A stretch of 64,000 nucleotides of DNA from Streptomyces coeruleorubidus (GTDB lineage: Bacteria > Actinomycetota > Actinomycetes > Streptomycetales > Streptomycetaceae): positions 8,866,001-8,930,000 of the forward strand of contig NZ_CP118527.1 in NCBI RefSeq assembly GCF_028885415.1. Direction: 5' to 3'. The translations under genes were made by a program, and so were the position numbers. Positions 43,086 through 51,480 of the stretch are shown here, in pieces. Within the stretch, counting starts at the first letter, position 1; each line of letters starts with the position of its first letter. Below the pieces are notes generated by a model. The model was not told the DNA's origin. It did not search any database and was given only the letters and a program-made list of their open reading frames with translations.

Positions 43086-43688
43086 ATGACCGAGCCCGCC
43101 GGGCGCCGCCCCCGCAAGCGCGTGAACTACGGCACGGGCCGCGAGGCCCTGCTGGAGGCCGCCGTGCGCGTCGTGGCCCGGGGCGGGCTGCGCAGGCTCA
43201 CCTACCGGGCGGTCGCGGAGGAGGCCGGCGTCACCCACGGCTTGGTCGTACACCACTTCGGCTCCCGTGACGCCCTGATCGAAGAGGCCCTCACCCACGC
43301 CATCCGGTCCTCCCTGAGCAGCAGCGCCCTGGAACCGGGCACGGGCAGGGCCGCCGACTTCTCGGTGGGTCTGACGGACATGGTGGAGTCCGGTCCCGAC
43401 CTCCAGGCGTTCCAGTACGAACTCCTGCTGGAGTCCCGGCGCCGCCCCGAGCTCCTGGCCCACCTGCGGTCGCTGTACGACGAGTACTTCGACGCGACCC
43501 GGCGCGAGCTCACCCAGATGCTGCCCGGCCCGGTGGACGAGGGCCTGTCCCGGATGGTCTTCGCCACGCTGGAGGGACTCGTCCTGCACCAGCTGGTCTT
43601 CGGCGAGCGCGAGGTCATCGAGGACGCCCTCGACGAACTGCGCTCGGTGCTGCGGCTGCTCGCCGAGAAAAGGGACGGCGAGGCCTGA
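43086..43688 (+). CDS. TetR family regulator, candidate regulator of the amine/aromatic locus
   Basis: A 200-residue TetR protein: HTH in LRRLTYRAVAEEAGVTHGLV followed by VHHFGSRDALIEEAL, then an all-helical effector domain. It follows the FAA hydrolase gene by 55 bp on the same strand. As the TetR gene inside the locus, it is the first candidate to bind the GTTTG-N4-CAAAC sites at the neighbouring promoters; the MarR and LuxR genes downstream are alternatives. Confidence 0.9.
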   Translation: MTEPAGRRPRKRVNYGTGREALLEAAVRVVARGGLRRLTYRAVAEEAGVTHGLVVHHFGSRDALIEEALTHAIRSSLSSSALEPGTGRAADFSVGLTDMVESGPDLQAFQYELLLESRRRPELLAHLRSLYDEYFDATRRELTQMLPGPVDEGLSRMVFATLEGLVLHQLVFGEREVIEDALDELRSVLRLLAEKRDGEA

Positions 43689-43770
43689 CTCCGTCGGCCA
43701 CGCTGCCCCGTAATTCGTAGTCCCTCACCCCTTGCCAAACGGATAGTTCCGTCCCACGATGAGGCAACTC

Positions 43771-43784
43771 GTTTGGCCTGAAAC
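43771..43784. promoter_or_regulatory. GTTTG-N4-CAAAC operator, copy 3 (one mismatch)
   Basis: GTTTGGCCTGAAAC inside CGTTTGGCCTGAAACG, 31 bp before the permease start. A half-site, CCAAACGG (43735-43742), lies 29 bp upstream of it and may allow cooperative binding. Confidence 0.65.
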
Positions 43785-43814
43785 GATCCTTCCTCCCCCT
43801 GGCAGGTGATCCGA

Positions 43815-45275
43815 GTGGACAGTCAGACGGTCTCCCGGCACACGGCGACACCGGACGCGCCCACCGCAGGCACGCTCAAGCCCAACGCCCTCGGCGTGCT
43901 GGGCATCCTCTTCTTCGTCCTGTCCGCCCAGGCCCCGCTGACCGGTATCGCCGGCGCGGCCCCCATCGCCGTGGCGCTCGGCAACGGGCCCGGCGTACCC
44001 GCCGCCTATCTGGTGGCGGGGCTGGTGATCCTGCTGTTCTCGGTGGGCTTCGTCGCCATGGGCCGCCACGTCGTGGACGCGGGCGCCTTCTACACCTACA
44101 TCGGCAAGGGTCTCGGCCGGACCACCGGCACCGGCAGCGCGGGCCTCGCCCTCTTCGCGTACTGCACCATCCAGGCCGCCATGTACGGGCTCTACGGATC
44201 CATCGTGAGCGGACTGGTCGCGAGCCACACCGGCCTCGACCTGCCGTGGTGGGTCTGGACACTGGCCACCATGGCCGTGGTGCAGGCGCTCGGTGCGGCC
44301 GGCGTCGAGATGGGCGCCAAGGTGCTGGCCGTCCTCGTCCTGGCGGAGTTCAGCATCCTGTCGGTCTTCGCCCTGGTCACCCTCGTCAAGGGCGGCGGAC
44401 CCGAGGGGCTCGGCCTCGCCGACAGCTTCTCCCCGGCCGCCGCCCTGGACGGCGCGCCGGGCGTGGCCGTGATGTTCGCCGTGGCGTCCATGTTCGGCTT
44501 CGAGGCCACCGCCATCTACGGCGAGGAGGCCCGCGAGCCCAGGAAGACCGTGCCGAGGGCCACGTACCTCGCGGTCGTCGTGGTCACCGGCTTCTTCGCC
44601 CTGACCTCCTGGATGCTCATCTCCTCCTACGGCGCCTCCCGGGCCACCGCGGCCGCGGGCAAGGCCCTGGAGGGCGGTGACGGAGCCGGGTTCGTCTTCG
44701 CGCCCATCGCGGCGCAGTTCGGGGGCTGGGTCGGCGACGTGCTGCCGGTCCTGCTCGCCACGTCCCTCTTCGCCGGCATCCTCACCTTCCACAACTCGGC
44801 CAACCGCTACCTGTTCTCCCTCGGCCGCGACCGCCTGCTGCCGCTGCGGCTGTGCCGGCTCAATCGCCGTCACGCCCCCTGGACGGCCGGGTGCGTCCAG
44901 ACGGTCCTGGCCGTGCTGCTGGTGGTGCCCTTCGCGCTGGCGGGCAAGGACCCGGTGCTGACCCTGTTCTCCTGGTTCAGCGGGGTCGCCGTCCTGGCGA
45001 TGATGCTGCTGTACCTGCTGACCTCGGTGTCCGTCGTCGTCTTCTTCCGCCGCGAGCGCCTCGACGCCCATCCCTGGAACACGCTGATCGCTCCCGTCCT
45101 GGGCGCGCTCGGCATCGCGGGGGCGATCTGGCTCATCCTGGCCAACTTCACCACCCTCATCGGCGGCGAACGCACCACCGCCCTGTGGCTCACGCTGTCC
45201 GTCCCGGTGGTCATGGCGCTGGGCATCGTCGCCGCACGGGTGCGGGGGAGGGCTGTCGCAGCCGCCGACGGGTGA
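43815..45275 (+). CDS. APC-superfamily amino acid/amine permease
   Basis: A ~486-residue membrane protein with about twelve helices. The APC signature PNALGVLGILFFVLSAQAPL starts helix 1, and FGFEATAIYGEEAREPRKTV is the conserved helix 6-7 region. It resembles PuuP/YeeF-like permeases that bring in putrescine or other amines. GTG 43815 has AGGTGATCC upstream; GTG 43806 is an alternative. It has its own operator (43771-43784), so uptake is probably controlled with the catabolic genes. Confidence 0.9.
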   Translation: MDSQTVSRHTATPDAPTAGTLKPNALGVLGILFFVLSAQAPLTGIAGAAPIAVALGNGPGVPAAYLVAGLVILLFSVGFVAMGRHVVDAGAFYTYIGKGLGRTTGTGSAGLALFAYCTIQAAMYGLYGSIVSGLVASHTGLDLPWWVWTLATMAVVQALGAAGVEMGAKVLAVLVLAEFSILSVFALVTLVKGGGPEGLGLADSFSPAAALDGAPGVAVMFAVASMFGFEATAIYGEEAREPRKTVPRATYLAVVVVTGFFALTSWMLISSYGASRATAAAGKALEGGDGAGFVFAPIAAQFGGWVGDVLPVLLATSLFAGILTFHNSANRYLFSLGRDRLLPLRLCRLNRRHAPWTAGCVQTVLAVLLVVPFALAGKDPVLTLFSWFSGVAVLAMMLLYLLTSVSVVVFFRRERLDAHPWNTLIAPVLGALGIAGAIWLILANFTTLIGGERTTALWLTLSVPVVMALGIVAARVRGRAVAAADG

Positions 45276-45313
45276 CCGCGCGCGCCGCGTCCGCGGACAG
45301 CCGTACCCATATC

Positions 45314-45327
45314 GTTTGAGATCAAAG
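45314..45327. promoter_or_regulatory. GTTTG-N4-CAAAC operator, copy 4 (one mismatch)
   Basis: GTTTGAGATCAAAG, overlapping the ribosome site AAAGGAGG of the PuuC-like dehydrogenase. A protein bound here would block transcription of the puuC-puuD-like pair just before its start at 45338. Confidence 0.65.
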
Positions 45328-45337
45328 GAGGTCCTCC

Positions 45338-46828
45338 ATGCCGGCCGTCACCCACGACGAGTGGCTGCGGCGCGCCAAGGCGTTCCAGCTCTCCGGCGCC
45401 CACCACATCGCCGGCGCCGACGAGCCCGGGAACGGGGCGACGTTCCCGGTCGTGTCACCGCGTGACGGCCGGGTCCTCGCCGAGGTCCCGGACGCGGGCA
45501 CCGCCGAGGTGGACGCGGCCGTCGCCGCCGCCCGGCGGGCCTTCGACACCGGCCCGTGGCCGCGCCTGGCACCGGCCGAGCGCGGCCGGGCCCTGCTCCG
45601 GATCGCCGACCTGCTCGAAGAGCGGCGCGAGGAACTGGCGTTGACCGTGAGCCTGGAGATGGGCAAACCGATCACGGACGCCTACGGCATCGAACTGCGC
45701 GCCGTCATCAGCACCTTCCGCTGGTACGGGCAACTCGCGGACAAACTCGCCGACTCCGCCCCGCACACCGCCCCGGACGCCCTCGCCCTGGTCACCCGGG
45801 AACCCGCCGGAGTGGTCGGGGCGGTCGTCCCCTGGAACTTCCCGCTGACATTGGCCGGCTGGAAGATCGCCCCGGCACTGGCCGCAGGCTGCACGGTCGT
45901 CCTGAAGCCCTCGGAGAACTCCCCGCTGTCCGCCCTGCTCCTGGGCCGCCTCGCCACCGAGGCCGGAATCCCGCCCGGCGTGATCAACGTCGTCACCGGC
46001 GACGGCCCGACCGCGGGCCGGGCCCTCGGCCTCCACCCCGACGTCGACGTCCTGGCGTTCACCGGCTCCACCGCCGTCGGCCGCCACTTCCTGCGCTACG
46101 CCGCCGACTCCAACCTCAAGCGCGTCTGGCTCGAACTCGGCGGCAAGTCGCCCAACATCGTCCTGCCCGACGCCCCCGACCTCGACCAGGCCGCCGCCAC
46201 GGCCGCCTGGGGCATCTTCTTCAACCAGGGCGAGATGTGCACGGCGCCTTCTCGGCTGCTCGTGCACTCCTCGATCGCCGAGCGGGTCACCGAGGCCGTG
46301 GTCCGGCGGGCCCGCGAGCTGAAGGTGGGCGACCCGCTCGACCCGGAGACGGAGATGGGCGCGCTGGCCGGCCGGGCACACCTGGAGCGCGTACGCGACC
46401 ACGTCCGTCATGGCGTCGAGGAGGGCGCCCGGCTGCGCACCGGCGGCGAACGCCTGCTCGCCGAGACGGGCGGGACGTATCTGGAGCCGACCGTCTTCGA
46501 CCGTGTGGAGCCCGGCTCGCGACTGGCCCGGGAGGAGATCTTCGGTCCCGTCCTGTCCGTGCTCGCCTTCGACGACCTCGACGAGGCGGTCCGCCTCGCC
46601 AACGCCACCGAGTACGGCCTCGCCGCCGGCCTGTGGACCTCCGATCTGTCCACCGCCCACCGGGTCTCGCGCGCGCTCAAGGCCGGGACCGTCTGGGTCA
46701 ACTGCTACGAGGAGGGCGATCTGACCGTGCCCTTCGGCGGCATGAAGCAGTCGGGCAACGGACGTGACAAGTCCGTCCACGCGCTGGAGAAGTACACCGA
46801 GCTCAAGACCACCTGGATCCAGCTGTGA
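45338..46828 (+). CDS. Aldehyde dehydrogenase (PuuC-like)
   Basis: A 496-residue NAD(P) aldehyde dehydrogenase: PWNFPLTLAGWKIAPALAAG, FTGSTAVGRHFL, ELGGKSPNIV, catalytic Cys in NQGEMCTAPSRLLVHSS and EEIFGPVLSVL. Length and pattern match PuuC/gamma-glutamyl-gamma-aminobutyraldehyde dehydrogenase and betaine-aldehyde-type enzymes. It is translationally coupled with the gamma-glutamyl hydrolase gene that follows, which makes the gamma-glutamyl-aldehyde reading the best one. The ribosome site AAAGGAGG is excellent. Confidence 0.9.
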   Translation: MPAVTHDEWLRRAKAFQLSGAHHIAGADEPGNGATFPVVSPRDGRVLAEVPDAGTAEVDAAVAAARRAFDTGPWPRLAPAERGRALLRIADLLEERREELALTVSLEMGKPITDAYGIELRAVISTFRWYGQLADKLADSAPHTAPDALALVTREPAGVVGAVVPWNFPLTLAGWKIAPALAAGCTVVLKPSENSPLSALLLGRLATEAGIPPGVINVVTGDGPTAGRALGLHPDVDVLAFTGSTAVGRHFLRYAADSNLKRVWLELGGKSPNIVLPDAPDLDQAAATAAWGIFFNQGEMCTAPSRLLVHSSIAERVTEAVVRRARELKVGDPLDPETEMGALAGRAHLERVRDHVRHGVEEGARLRTGGERLLAETGGTYLEPTVFDRVEPGSRLAREEIFGPVLSVLAFDDLDEAVRLANATEYGLAAGLWTSDLSTAHRVSRALKAGTVWVNCYEEGDLTVPFGGMKQSGNGRDKSVHALEKYTELKTTWIQL

Positions 46829-47517
46829 GGCCCCTGATCGCGATCCCCGCCCGGTTCTCCGCACGGACCTCCGCTCTCCGGTACGCCGCCGAGGTCAACG
46901 CCCGTGCCCTGATCGAGGCGGTCTGGCGGGCCGGCGGCGAACCGGCGAGCATCCACCCGGCGGGCAGCGGCACCGCGGCCCGGCTCGCCCGCTTCGACGG
47001 CGTCCTGCTCCCCGGCGGCGGCGACCTCGCCCCCTCCCGCTACGGCGCCGCCGACACCCACGACACCGTCTACGACGTCGACACCCTCCAGGACACCTTC
47101 GACCTCGACGTCGCCCGCCACGCCCTGGAGTCGGGCCTGCCCCTGCTCGCGGTCTGCCGCGGCCTCCAGGCCGTCAACGTGGCCCTCGGCGGCACCCTGG
47201 AGCAGGACATGGGCGGCCCGGAACGCGAACACCGGCACCTCGTGCACCCCGTCATCCTGGAACCCGGCTCGGTCGTCGCCCGGTCCGCCGGCGTCGAGAA
47301 GACCGACGCGTCCTGCTATCACCACCAGCGCGTCGACCGCCTGGGCACGGACCTCCGCGTCACGGCCCGGGCGGCGGACGGCACCATCGAGGCCCTCGAA
47401 CTCCCGGGCGCCAGGGGCTGGTTCACCGCCGTCCAGTGGCACCCGGAGGACACCGCCCACGAGGACCCCGCCCAGCAGGGCCTGTTCGACGCACTCGTCC
47501 GGGCCGCGGCCCGGTGA
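46825..47517 (+). CDS. Gamma-glutamyl-amide hydrolase, peptidase C26 (PuuD-like)
   Basis: A 230-residue class I glutamine-amidotransferase-like hydrolase. LLPGGGDLAPSRYG starts the oxyanion part, the nucleophilic Cys is in LLAVCRGLQAVNVALGG (residue ~109), and the His-Glu pair is in AVQWHPED. PuuD removes glutamate from gamma-glutamyl-GABA; here it would free the final product of the gamma-glutamylated route begun by the ligase at 35824-37173. The start is GTG 46825, overlapping the dehydrogenase stop (GTGA). Confidence 0.9.
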   Translation: MRPLIAIPARFSARTSALRYAAEVNARALIEAVWRAGGEPASIHPAGSGTAARLARFDGVLLPGGGDLAPSRYGAADTHDTVYDVDTLQDTFDLDVARHALESGLPLLAVCRGLQAVNVALGGTLEQDMGGPEREHRHLVHPVILEPGSVVARSAGVEKTDASCYHHQRVDRLGTDLRVTARAADGTIEALELPGARGWFTAVQWHPEDTAHEDPAQQGLFDALVRAAAR

Positions 47518-47531
47518 GGCCGCCGCGGGAG

Positions 47532-48104
47532 TCAGGCCCGGGGCCGCCGTCCGCTGCGCCGCGGCGCGGGCTCGGCGCCGCCCAGCAGGGACTGCCGCCG
47601 CTCCTCGCCCTGCTCCTCGACCTGGAGCACGACACTGCGCAGCCCTTCGGCGAGGCTGCGGCACTCCGCGTCGCTGAGCCGGGCCGTCACGAACGCCTCC
47701 TCCTCGTTGAACGCCGGAAAGACCCGCCGCATGAACGCGTCGCCCTCCTCGGTGAGGCTCAGCAGCACCAGCCGCCCGTCGCTCGGATGGTCCGCCCGCC
47801 GCAACAGCCCCCGCGACTCCAGCGTGCGCGCCACACCCGTCAGCGTGCCCTTGGAGATCCCCGCCTCCTCCGCCACGTGCCGGGTCTCCGACTCGCCCCA
47901 CACCCAGACCACCCACAGCACCACGAAGGCCGTCCAGGTCAGGTCCGAACCGCGCAGCACCGAGTTCTCCAGGTGCTGCCGCACGGCGGACGCGGCCCGG
48001 TAGATGTTCGCCACCGCCGCCATCTGCTCCCGGCGGATCGGAACACCGCCGAGCTTCGCCGCTGCGAGCTTCTCGGCTTCGGTGATGGATCGGTGGCCCG
48101 GCAC
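47532..48104 (-). CDS. MarR family transcriptional regulator
   Basis: A 190-residue winged-helix regulator: SDLTWTAFVVLWVVWVWGES, EEAGISKGTLTGVARTLESR (recognition helix), wing HPSDGRLVLLSLTEEG. GTG 48104 is selected for AAGGAG seven bases upstream; an open stretch of 35 codons before it lacks a ribosome site. It is divergent from the LLM oxidoreductase gene and converges on the puuD-like gene. It may be a second regulator of the amine locus. Confidence 0.9.
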   Translation of the reverse strand: MPGHRSITEAEKLAAAKLGGVPIRREQMAAVANIYRAASAVRQHLENSVLRGSDLTWTAFVVLWVVWVWGESETRHVAEEAGISKGTLTGVARTLESRGLLRRADHPSDGRLVLLSLTEEGDAFMRRVFPAFNEEEAFVTARLSDAECRSLAEGLRSVVLQVEEQGEERRQSLLGGAEPAPRRSGRRPRA

Positions 48105-48197
48105 GGGCGGCTCCTTCGTCTGGTCGCGACGCGTCTCGCCCGGGCGGCGATGCGCGGGCGGTCGCGCTGAGTGCGCCGCCATACTCGCCGTCCGGTC

Positions 48198-48211
48198 GTT
48201 CGGACTCAAAT
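48198..48211. promoter_or_regulatory. GTTTG-N4-CAAAC operator, copy 5 (degenerate)
   Basis: GTTCGGACTCAAAT keeps 8 of the 10 arm bases, in the gap between the divergent MarR and LLM oxidoreductase genes. It may instead be, or overlap, a site for MarR itself. Confidence 0.4.
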
Positions 48212-48238
48212 TGTACGGAGATGAAAGGGAAACCCGAC

Positions 48239-49180
48239 ATGCTCACCCCTCCCCGCATGCTCCTCGTCCTCAGTGAGAACTGGACGCTGACCGGCGGCCG
48301 GGCCGATCTGCCCGCCGCCGTCCGCTGGGCCCGCGAGGCCGAGGACGCCGGCTTCGACGCGGTCATGGTCAGCGAGCACATCGTCCTCGGCCCCGACGCG
48401 GCGGCCGCCGGCATCATGGGAAACCCCCGCGACTACGCCCTCCCGGGCAACCAGGACCCGCACACCCCCTGGCCCAACTCCCTGCTGCTGCTCGCCGCCA
48501 TCGCCTCCGTCACCTCCCGGCTGCGCCTGGCCGCCGCGGCCGTCCTCGCCCCGCTGCGGCACCCGCTGCTGCTCGCCCGCGAGCTCGGCACCCTCGACCT
48601 GATCAGCGAGGGGCGCCTCGTCGTACAGCCCACGGTCAGCTGGAGCAAGGACGAGTACGACGCCCTCGGCGTGCCCTTCGCCCGGCGCGGGCGACTCCTC
48701 GACGAGCACCTGGAGATCTGGGCGAAGGCCTGGGGCCCGTCCCCGATCTCCCACGACGGACCGCACTACCCCTTCCAGGACGTCTACTTCGAGCCCAAGG
48801 CCCACCGCCCGGACGGCCCCCGGCTCTGGTTCGGCGGACAGCGGCTGCACGGCCCCGTCCTGCGCCGCCTCGTGCGGTACGGCCACGGCTTCCACCCGCT
48901 CGGCCGTCCCACACCCGAGGACCTCCAGGCGCTCAAGGAGGCGATGGCCGCGGCAGGGCGGGACAGCGCGGACCTGGAGATGATCGGCGGCACCCGGGCC
49001 GTCTTCCCCGACGACCGCTCGCCGGCCGACCTCGGCGCGGCGCTCGCCGTCATCCCCGAGCAACTGGAGCAGGGCTTCACGACCTTCTGCGTCAAGCCGA
49101 ACCAGTTCATCGACGACCCCGCCGGGGTGGGGGAGTTCTGCCGGGACGTCATGCGGCGCGTCGAGGGCCTGACCTCCTGA
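48239..49180 (+). CDS. LLM-class (F420-dependent type) oxidoreductase
   Basis: A 313-residue luciferase-like barrel protein: AREAEDAGFDAVMVSEHIVL, LAAIASVTSRLRLAAAAVLA with PLRHPLLLARELGTLDLISE, and PRLWFGGQRLHGPVLRRLV. The family uses F420 or FMN, and the absence of a flavin reductase partner fits F420. ATG 48239 with AAAGGGAA is preferred over ATG 48221. Its divergent MarR neighbour and its place in the amine locus suggest an oxidation/reduction step there, but the substrate is unknown. Confidence 0.87.
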   Translation: MLTPPRMLLVLSENWTLTGGRADLPAAVRWAREAEDAGFDAVMVSEHIVLGPDAAAAGIMGNPRDYALPGNQDPHTPWPNSLLLLAAIASVTSRLRLAAAAVLAPLRHPLLLARELGTLDLISEGRLVVQPTVSWSKDEYDALGVPFARRGRLLDEHLEIWAKAWGPSPISHDGPHYPFQDVYFEPKAHRPDGPRLWFGGQRLHGPVLRRLVRYGHGFHPLGRPTPEDLQALKEAMAAAGRDSADLEMIGGTRAVFPDDRSPADLGAALAVIPEQLEQGFTTFCVKPNQFIDDPAGVGEFCRDVMRRVEGLTS

Positions 49181-49195
49181 CCGCCGCGGCCCGGA

Positions 49196-50227
49196 TCACC
49201 GCTCGACGAACCGTGCCAGGTGATCCGGGTCCGGCCGCAGCAGCCCGTCCCGGACCGCGAGCGCCGTGGCCTGCGCGCGGGAGGCGCAGCCGGTCTTGCG
49301 CAGCAGATGCTCGACATGGCTGTGCACGGTCCGCGGGGACAGAAACAGCGCCTGCGCGATGGCCTGGTTGGTCTGCCCCGTGGCCGCCCGGGTGAGGACT
49401 TCCAGCTCCCGGGGGCTCAGCCCGTACGGCAGCTCCGTGGGCGTCTCGTGCACCAGCACCGCCTCGGACGCGAGGCCGGGTCCCGCCGGGTGCCGGTGCA
49501 GCACGACCCGCTGCCAGCCGCCGCCGGCCGGCCACAGCAGCCGCAGCCGCCGCCCGCCCGTGCCGGTGAAGGCGTCGAGCAGCGCGCGGAAGCCGCCTTC
49601 CTCCCGCAGCACCCGTGGCCGGTCACGGCCCGGCAGGTCGATCACCCCGCCGTCGCCGGTGACCAGGCTCGCCGCGTCCTCCTCCGCCAGGCCGTGCAGG
49701 TCACCGGCGTGGGCCAGCGGGTCGGCGAGCGCGGCCAGGGCGGGCATCACGGAGGCGAGGAGCCGGCGGGCGTCGGTGTCGTAGGCGTCCGCGCTCTCGG
49801 TGGAGAGGTGGACCAGGCCCACCAGTCGGCCCCGGTGCCGCAGCGCTCCCGTGACGCCGTCCCGGAAACCGGCCGGGCGGACCCGCTCGGCGTAGAACCA
49901 GCCGTGCCGGAAACGCGGCCCGGCGTCCTCGGTGTCCTCCGCGTCCTCGGAGATGGACGGTGGCAGCTCCCGCCGTACGACGTTGCGGTACCACGGCGTC
50001 GCGACGAACTCCCCGGCCAGGGCCTGCGAGGCCGCGGCGGTGTAGCCGATGCTCGCGACCTGGACGTGGGAGCCGGTCAGCGGGTCGATCGTGAGCAGGG
50101 TCGCCGCGTCCAGCGGCAGGGCGCGGGCGAGTTCGCGCAGGGCCTGCGCGGAGGCCGACGTGGTGTCGCGCTCGCGGGTGAGCATGCCGATGCGCGCTGC
50201 TGCCGCGATCTGGTGGTGGCTGGGCAT
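49196..50227 (-). CDS. LuxR-type regulator with GAF-like sensor domain
   Basis: A 343-residue regulator. The N-terminal ~250 residues look like a GAF sensor (LPLDAATLLTIDPLTGSHVQ, HGWFYAERVRPAGFRDGVTG, LVGLVHLSTES); the C-terminal HTH is LSPRELEVLTRAATGQTNQA and LSPRTVHSHVEHLLRKTGC. No phospho-receiver domain, so it is probably a ligand-responsive activator. It is divergent from the RbsABC-like importer and amidohydrolase operon, and a copy of the locus operator lies 33 bp before its start. Confidence 0.9.
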   Translation of the reverse strand: MPSHHQIAAAARIGMLTRERDTTSASAQALRELARALPLDAATLLTIDPLTGSHVQVASIGYTAAASQALAGEFVATPWYRNVVRRELPPSISEDAEDTEDAGPRFRHGWFYAERVRPAGFRDGVTGALRHRGRLVGLVHLSTESADAYDTDARRLLASVMPALAALADPLAHAGDLHGLAEEDAASLVTGDGGVIDLPGRDRPRVLREEGGFRALLDAFTGTGGRRLRLLWPAGGGWQRVVLHRHPAGPGLASEAVLVHETPTELPYGLSPRELEVLTRAATGQTNQAIAQALFLSPRTVHSHVEHLLRKTGCASRAQATALAVRDGLLRPDPDHLARFVER

Positions 50228-50259
50228 GGCGAGCCTCCGGGCGGCTCCGACGTGATGTC

Positions 50260-50273
50260 GTTTGGGGCCTAAC
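50260..50273. promoter_or_regulatory. GTTTG-N4-CAAAC operator, copy 6 (one mismatch)
   Basis: GTTTGGGGCCTAAC within CGTTTGGGGCCTAACG, between the LuxR gene and the importer operon. It ties this end of the region to the sites at 37.3-45.3 kb. Confidence 0.55.
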
Positions 50274-50458
50274 GATAGGGGGTCGGTCCGGGTCCGACAA
50301 GGTGTTCACCGAGTTGTCGAGTCAGGGGCCCGTGATCCGCCGGCTGTCGTTCGCAGTCGGTATTTGTACGGATGGTGCGGCGGGCCCGGCGGGACTTTCC
50401 TGTTCGGCACACCCGGACGCCCGCTCCAGCCGGGCCCGCCCCTCGGAGAGCCCCCGCC

Positions 50459-51469
50459 ATGACCCCACCCCCGTCCACGGCCTCACGCCGACACTTCCTC
50501 GCCCTCTCCGCCGCCACCGCCCTGGCGGCCGCCGGATGCTCCGCACCGCAGAACACGGCCGCCTCGACCAGACCGTCGTCCTCCGGTGGCACCCGCCTGA
50601 CGAAGATCGGACTCGACTACCCCTTCACCCAACTCCCGCTCTACTCCACCCTGGTGAAGCTATCCACCGCCCAGGCCAAGAAGCACGGCATCTCGCTGCT
50701 CACCACCAGCGACAACGCCAGCGCCGACACACAGGCGAGCAACCTCAACACCTGGGTCGCCCGCAAGGTCCCGGCGATCGTGTCCTTCCCCATGGTCTTC
50801 GAGGCGGCCGAGCCCATCGCCAAGGCGGCCCTGGACGCGGGACTGATCTGGGTCACCTACGGCGGCTCCCTGCAGCACCAGAGCGCCGACATCCAGTTCA
50901 GCTTCCGCAAGGGCGGCACCCTGCTCGGCGAGGCGGCGGCGAAGTGGGCCGAGGAACACCTCGGCGGCAAGGGCAAGATCGCCTTCCTCACCGACAGCAC
51001 CATCGAGCTGGGCCGTGAACGCACCAAGGGCATGATCGACGCCTTCACCAGGCTGGCACCCGGCGTCGAGGTGGTGGCGCGGGAACAGGCCATCGACCCG
51101 GACACGGGCCTGTCGAAGACGAAGGCCATCCTCGCCAAGCACCCCGACCTCAACCTCGTCCTCGGCGTCACGGACGCCGCCGCGTACGGCGGATTCAAGG
51201 CCCTCCAGCAGGCGGGCCGCGCCGCCGACGACGCCAAGACCTTCGTCGGCGGCCAGGACGGCTCCGCACCCTCCCTCCTCGCCGTCAAGCAGGGCACCTT
51301 CTACCGGGCCTCCGCCGCGCTCGCGCCGAAGGACATCGCCGCCGCCATCGTCGACGTGCCGCGCGCCGTCGCCGCGGGCAAGGCGAACCCAAGCGCCCAG
51401 GTGCCGATCGCGCTCGTCCAGCGCGCCGACACCGCCGAGATCGACGCCCTGCTCGCGCAGAACGCCTAG
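50459..51469 (+). CDS. Substrate-binding lipoprotein, RbsB-like (type 1 periplasmic fold)
   Basis: A 336-residue exported protein. The N-terminus combines a twin-arginine pattern (SRRHFLAL) and a lipobox (AAAGC, Cys ~27). The mature part resembles ribose-type binding proteins: IGLDYPFTQLPLYSTLVK, DTQASNLNTWVARKVPAIVS, NLVLGVTDAAAYGGFKALQ, FVGGQDGSAP. ATG 50459 has GGAGAG upstream. Ligand unknown; relatives bind sugars or small amides. First gene of the importer-amidohydrolase operon. Confidence 0.9.
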   Translation: MTPPPSTASRRHFLALSAATALAAAGCSAPQNTAASTRPSSSGGTRLTKIGLDYPFTQLPLYSTLVKLSTAQAKKHGISLLTTSDNASADTQASNLNTWVARKVPAIVSFPMVFEAAEPIAKAALDAGLIWVTYGGSLQHQSADIQFSFRKGGTLLGEAAAKWAEEHLGGKGKIAFLTDSTIELGRERTKGMIDAFTRLAPGVEVVAREQAIDPDTGLSKTKAILAKHPDLNLVLGVTDAAAYGGFKALQQAGRAADDAKTFVGGQDGSAPSLLAVKQGTFYRASAALAPKDIAAAIVDVPRAVAAGKANPSAQVPIALVQRADTAEIDALLAQNA

Positions 51470-51480
51470 GCCCGGCCGCC

